From Sediminibacillus albus (GTDB lineage Bacteria; Bacillota; Bacilli; Bacillales; Amphibacillaceae), in assembly GCF_900101125.1 (NCBI RefSeq), contig NZ_FNFL01000003.1:372001-436000 (forward strand): a stretch of DNA of 64,000 bases. Reading direction: 5' to 3'. A program made the position numbers and the translations under genes. This document shows, in pieces, positions 63,394 through 64,000 of this stretch; within the stretch, counting starts at the first letter, position 1; every line of letters starts with the position of its first letter. The notes beneath the pieces were generated by a model, which did no database searches, was not told the DNA's origin, and saw only the letters and a list, made by a program, of their open reading frames with translations.

Positions 63394-63895
63394 CGAATTT
63401 ACTCCTTTCATATTGACGCTTAACAACAGCTTTTCGAGCACGGAACAATAATACTTTTAGATGTGGTACATTCACGCTCATAACGGTTGCAGCCTCTTGG
63501 TAAGATAATTGATGAAAATCAACCAACAATATTGCATGCTTTTGTTTTTCTTTCATTTTATTTATAATTTGTCTTATCTCTTGTACTTGCTTTTTAAGTA
63601 TTACCTTTTTTTCTGGTGAATCCATCTGCATAATATTTCCGAAGAAATAGTCTTCTTTTATAACGTTAAATTTTGCTTTACGTTTAACGTCAACAAAAGT
63701 GTGATATGCGACACTAAATAACCAGGGTTTAATATTATTTATATTATTAATATCCTCGATATAAAGGAATGCTCTTAAAAAGGTTTCTTGAACTATATCT
63801 TCTGCAAGGTATGAATCTCCACAAAGAGAAAGTAAATAGCGATATATATCTATCATATATGAGCGATATATAGTATCCAATGATTGATTATCCAT
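63386..63895 (-). CDS. SigM-like ECF sigma factor
   Basis: A 169-residue ECF sigma factor resembling SigM, which controls envelope-stress and antibiotic-response genes. Region 2: GDSYLAEDIVQETFLRAFLY; region 4: KQKHAILLVDFHQLSYQEAATVMSVNVPHLKVLLFRARKA, cited in parts. An AAC-N16-CGTG promoter lies 23 bp upstream, consistent with autoregulation. The anti-sigma gene overlaps its end. Confidence 0.92.
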   Translation of the reverse strand: MDNQSLDTIYRSYMIDIYRYLLSLCGDSYLAEDIVQETFLRAFLYIEDINNINNIKPWLFSVAYHTFVDVKRKAKFNVIKEDYFFGNIMQMDSPEKKVILKKQVQEIRQIINKMKEKQKHAILLVDFHQLSYQEAATVMSVNVPHLKVLLFRARKAVVKRQYERSKFDE

Positions 63896-63917
63896 TTACT
63901 TCCCCCTTCAATATATC

Positions 63918-63943
63918 CACGTATGGATTTAAAAAAAGTTACA
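63918..63943 (-). promoter_or_regulatory. autoregulatory SigM-type promoter
   Basis: On the minus strand TGTAAC, 16 bases, CGTG. Close to the ECF consensus TGAAAC-N16-CGTM, 23 bp before the sigma start. Confidence 0.65.
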
Positions 63944-64000
63944 GTTATAATTTGTGTATGTTTAAAAAATAGAAACTATGATACTACAACAGTGTAAAAA

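Noticed and set aside
1-64000. CRISPR arrays, rRNA and tRNA genes
   Set aside because: No regularly spaced direct repeats with unique spacers and no cloverleaf or rRNA-like sequence were seen; the only tandem repeat is coding (LysM).

Overview
The window is a low-GC Gram-positive chromosome, almost certainly an endospore-forming member of the Bacillaceae. Spo0E-family and SinI-like regulators, a Bce-type bacitracin-sensing module, a class III fructose-1,6-bisphosphatase, an RlmN and a ManP-type PTS permease all look like Bacillus relatives. The acidic lipoproteins fit a Virgibacillus/Oceanobacillus-like halotolerant genus, but that is a guess.

Layout. 0-5.6 kb: amidase (cut by the window edge), a DUF421 protein, an EamA exporter, a chemotaxis receptor behind a SigD-type promoter, and an orphan DUF3967 tail. 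5.6-7.1 kb: an IS3-family element with both ends and a 3-bp target duplication, but a frameshifted transposase. 7.1-15.3 kb: a secreted protein, a Spo0E-like phosphatase, ManP, several tiny proteins, rlmN, a dicarboxylate/amino-acid symporter and a nitronate monooxygenase. 15.6-15.9 kb: a cyclic-di-GMP-I riboswitch directly upstream of a SinI-like anti-repressor. 16-17.6 kb: a catalytically dead alpha/beta hydrolase fused to a BTAD-type regulator. 18-19.4 kb: an IS1595-family element (8-bp duplication, broken transposase, small passenger gene). 19.5-33 kb: cstA, a complete bceRS-bceAB module with its operator, a staygreen-family protein, mqo, an aldo/keto reductase, fbp and a truncated S41 peptidase. 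33.3-36.7 kb: bla-blaR1-blaI. 36.9-39.4 kb: an acetate-type sodium symporter with its small subunit and a cre site. 40.6-44.3 kb: a LysM4-GH19 protein, a lipoprotein, and an ECF sigma/anti-sigma pair whose anti-sigma gene is frameshifted.

44.5-51.85 kb is the most interesting part. A 7,310-bp block is bounded by inverted IS21-type multi-repeat ends (three repeats on the left, four on the right) and a 5-bp direct repeat TAGAT. It carries no transposase. Instead it holds a sacsin/HSP90-like ATPase of 1,321 residues, an overlapping Schlafen/AlbA-plus-nuclease-like gene, and an Mrr-like restriction endonuclease. Removing the block and one TAGAT rejoins a small membrane-protein gene in frame. It therefore looks like a transposable cargo cassette carrying a candidate anti-phage system.

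52-61.3 kb is a decaying region. It contains pseudogenes of an ABC ATPase, a FAD oxidoreductase, a histidine kinase and a VOC protein, an IS1182-like end, a MITE-like repeat and a broken duplicate of a lipoprotein gene. Among these lie intact genes for a LysM-3D wall protein, a lipoprotein, an aldo/keto reductase and an LCP protein. The window closes with a secreted protein and a SigM-type sigma/anti-sigma pair with its own promoter.
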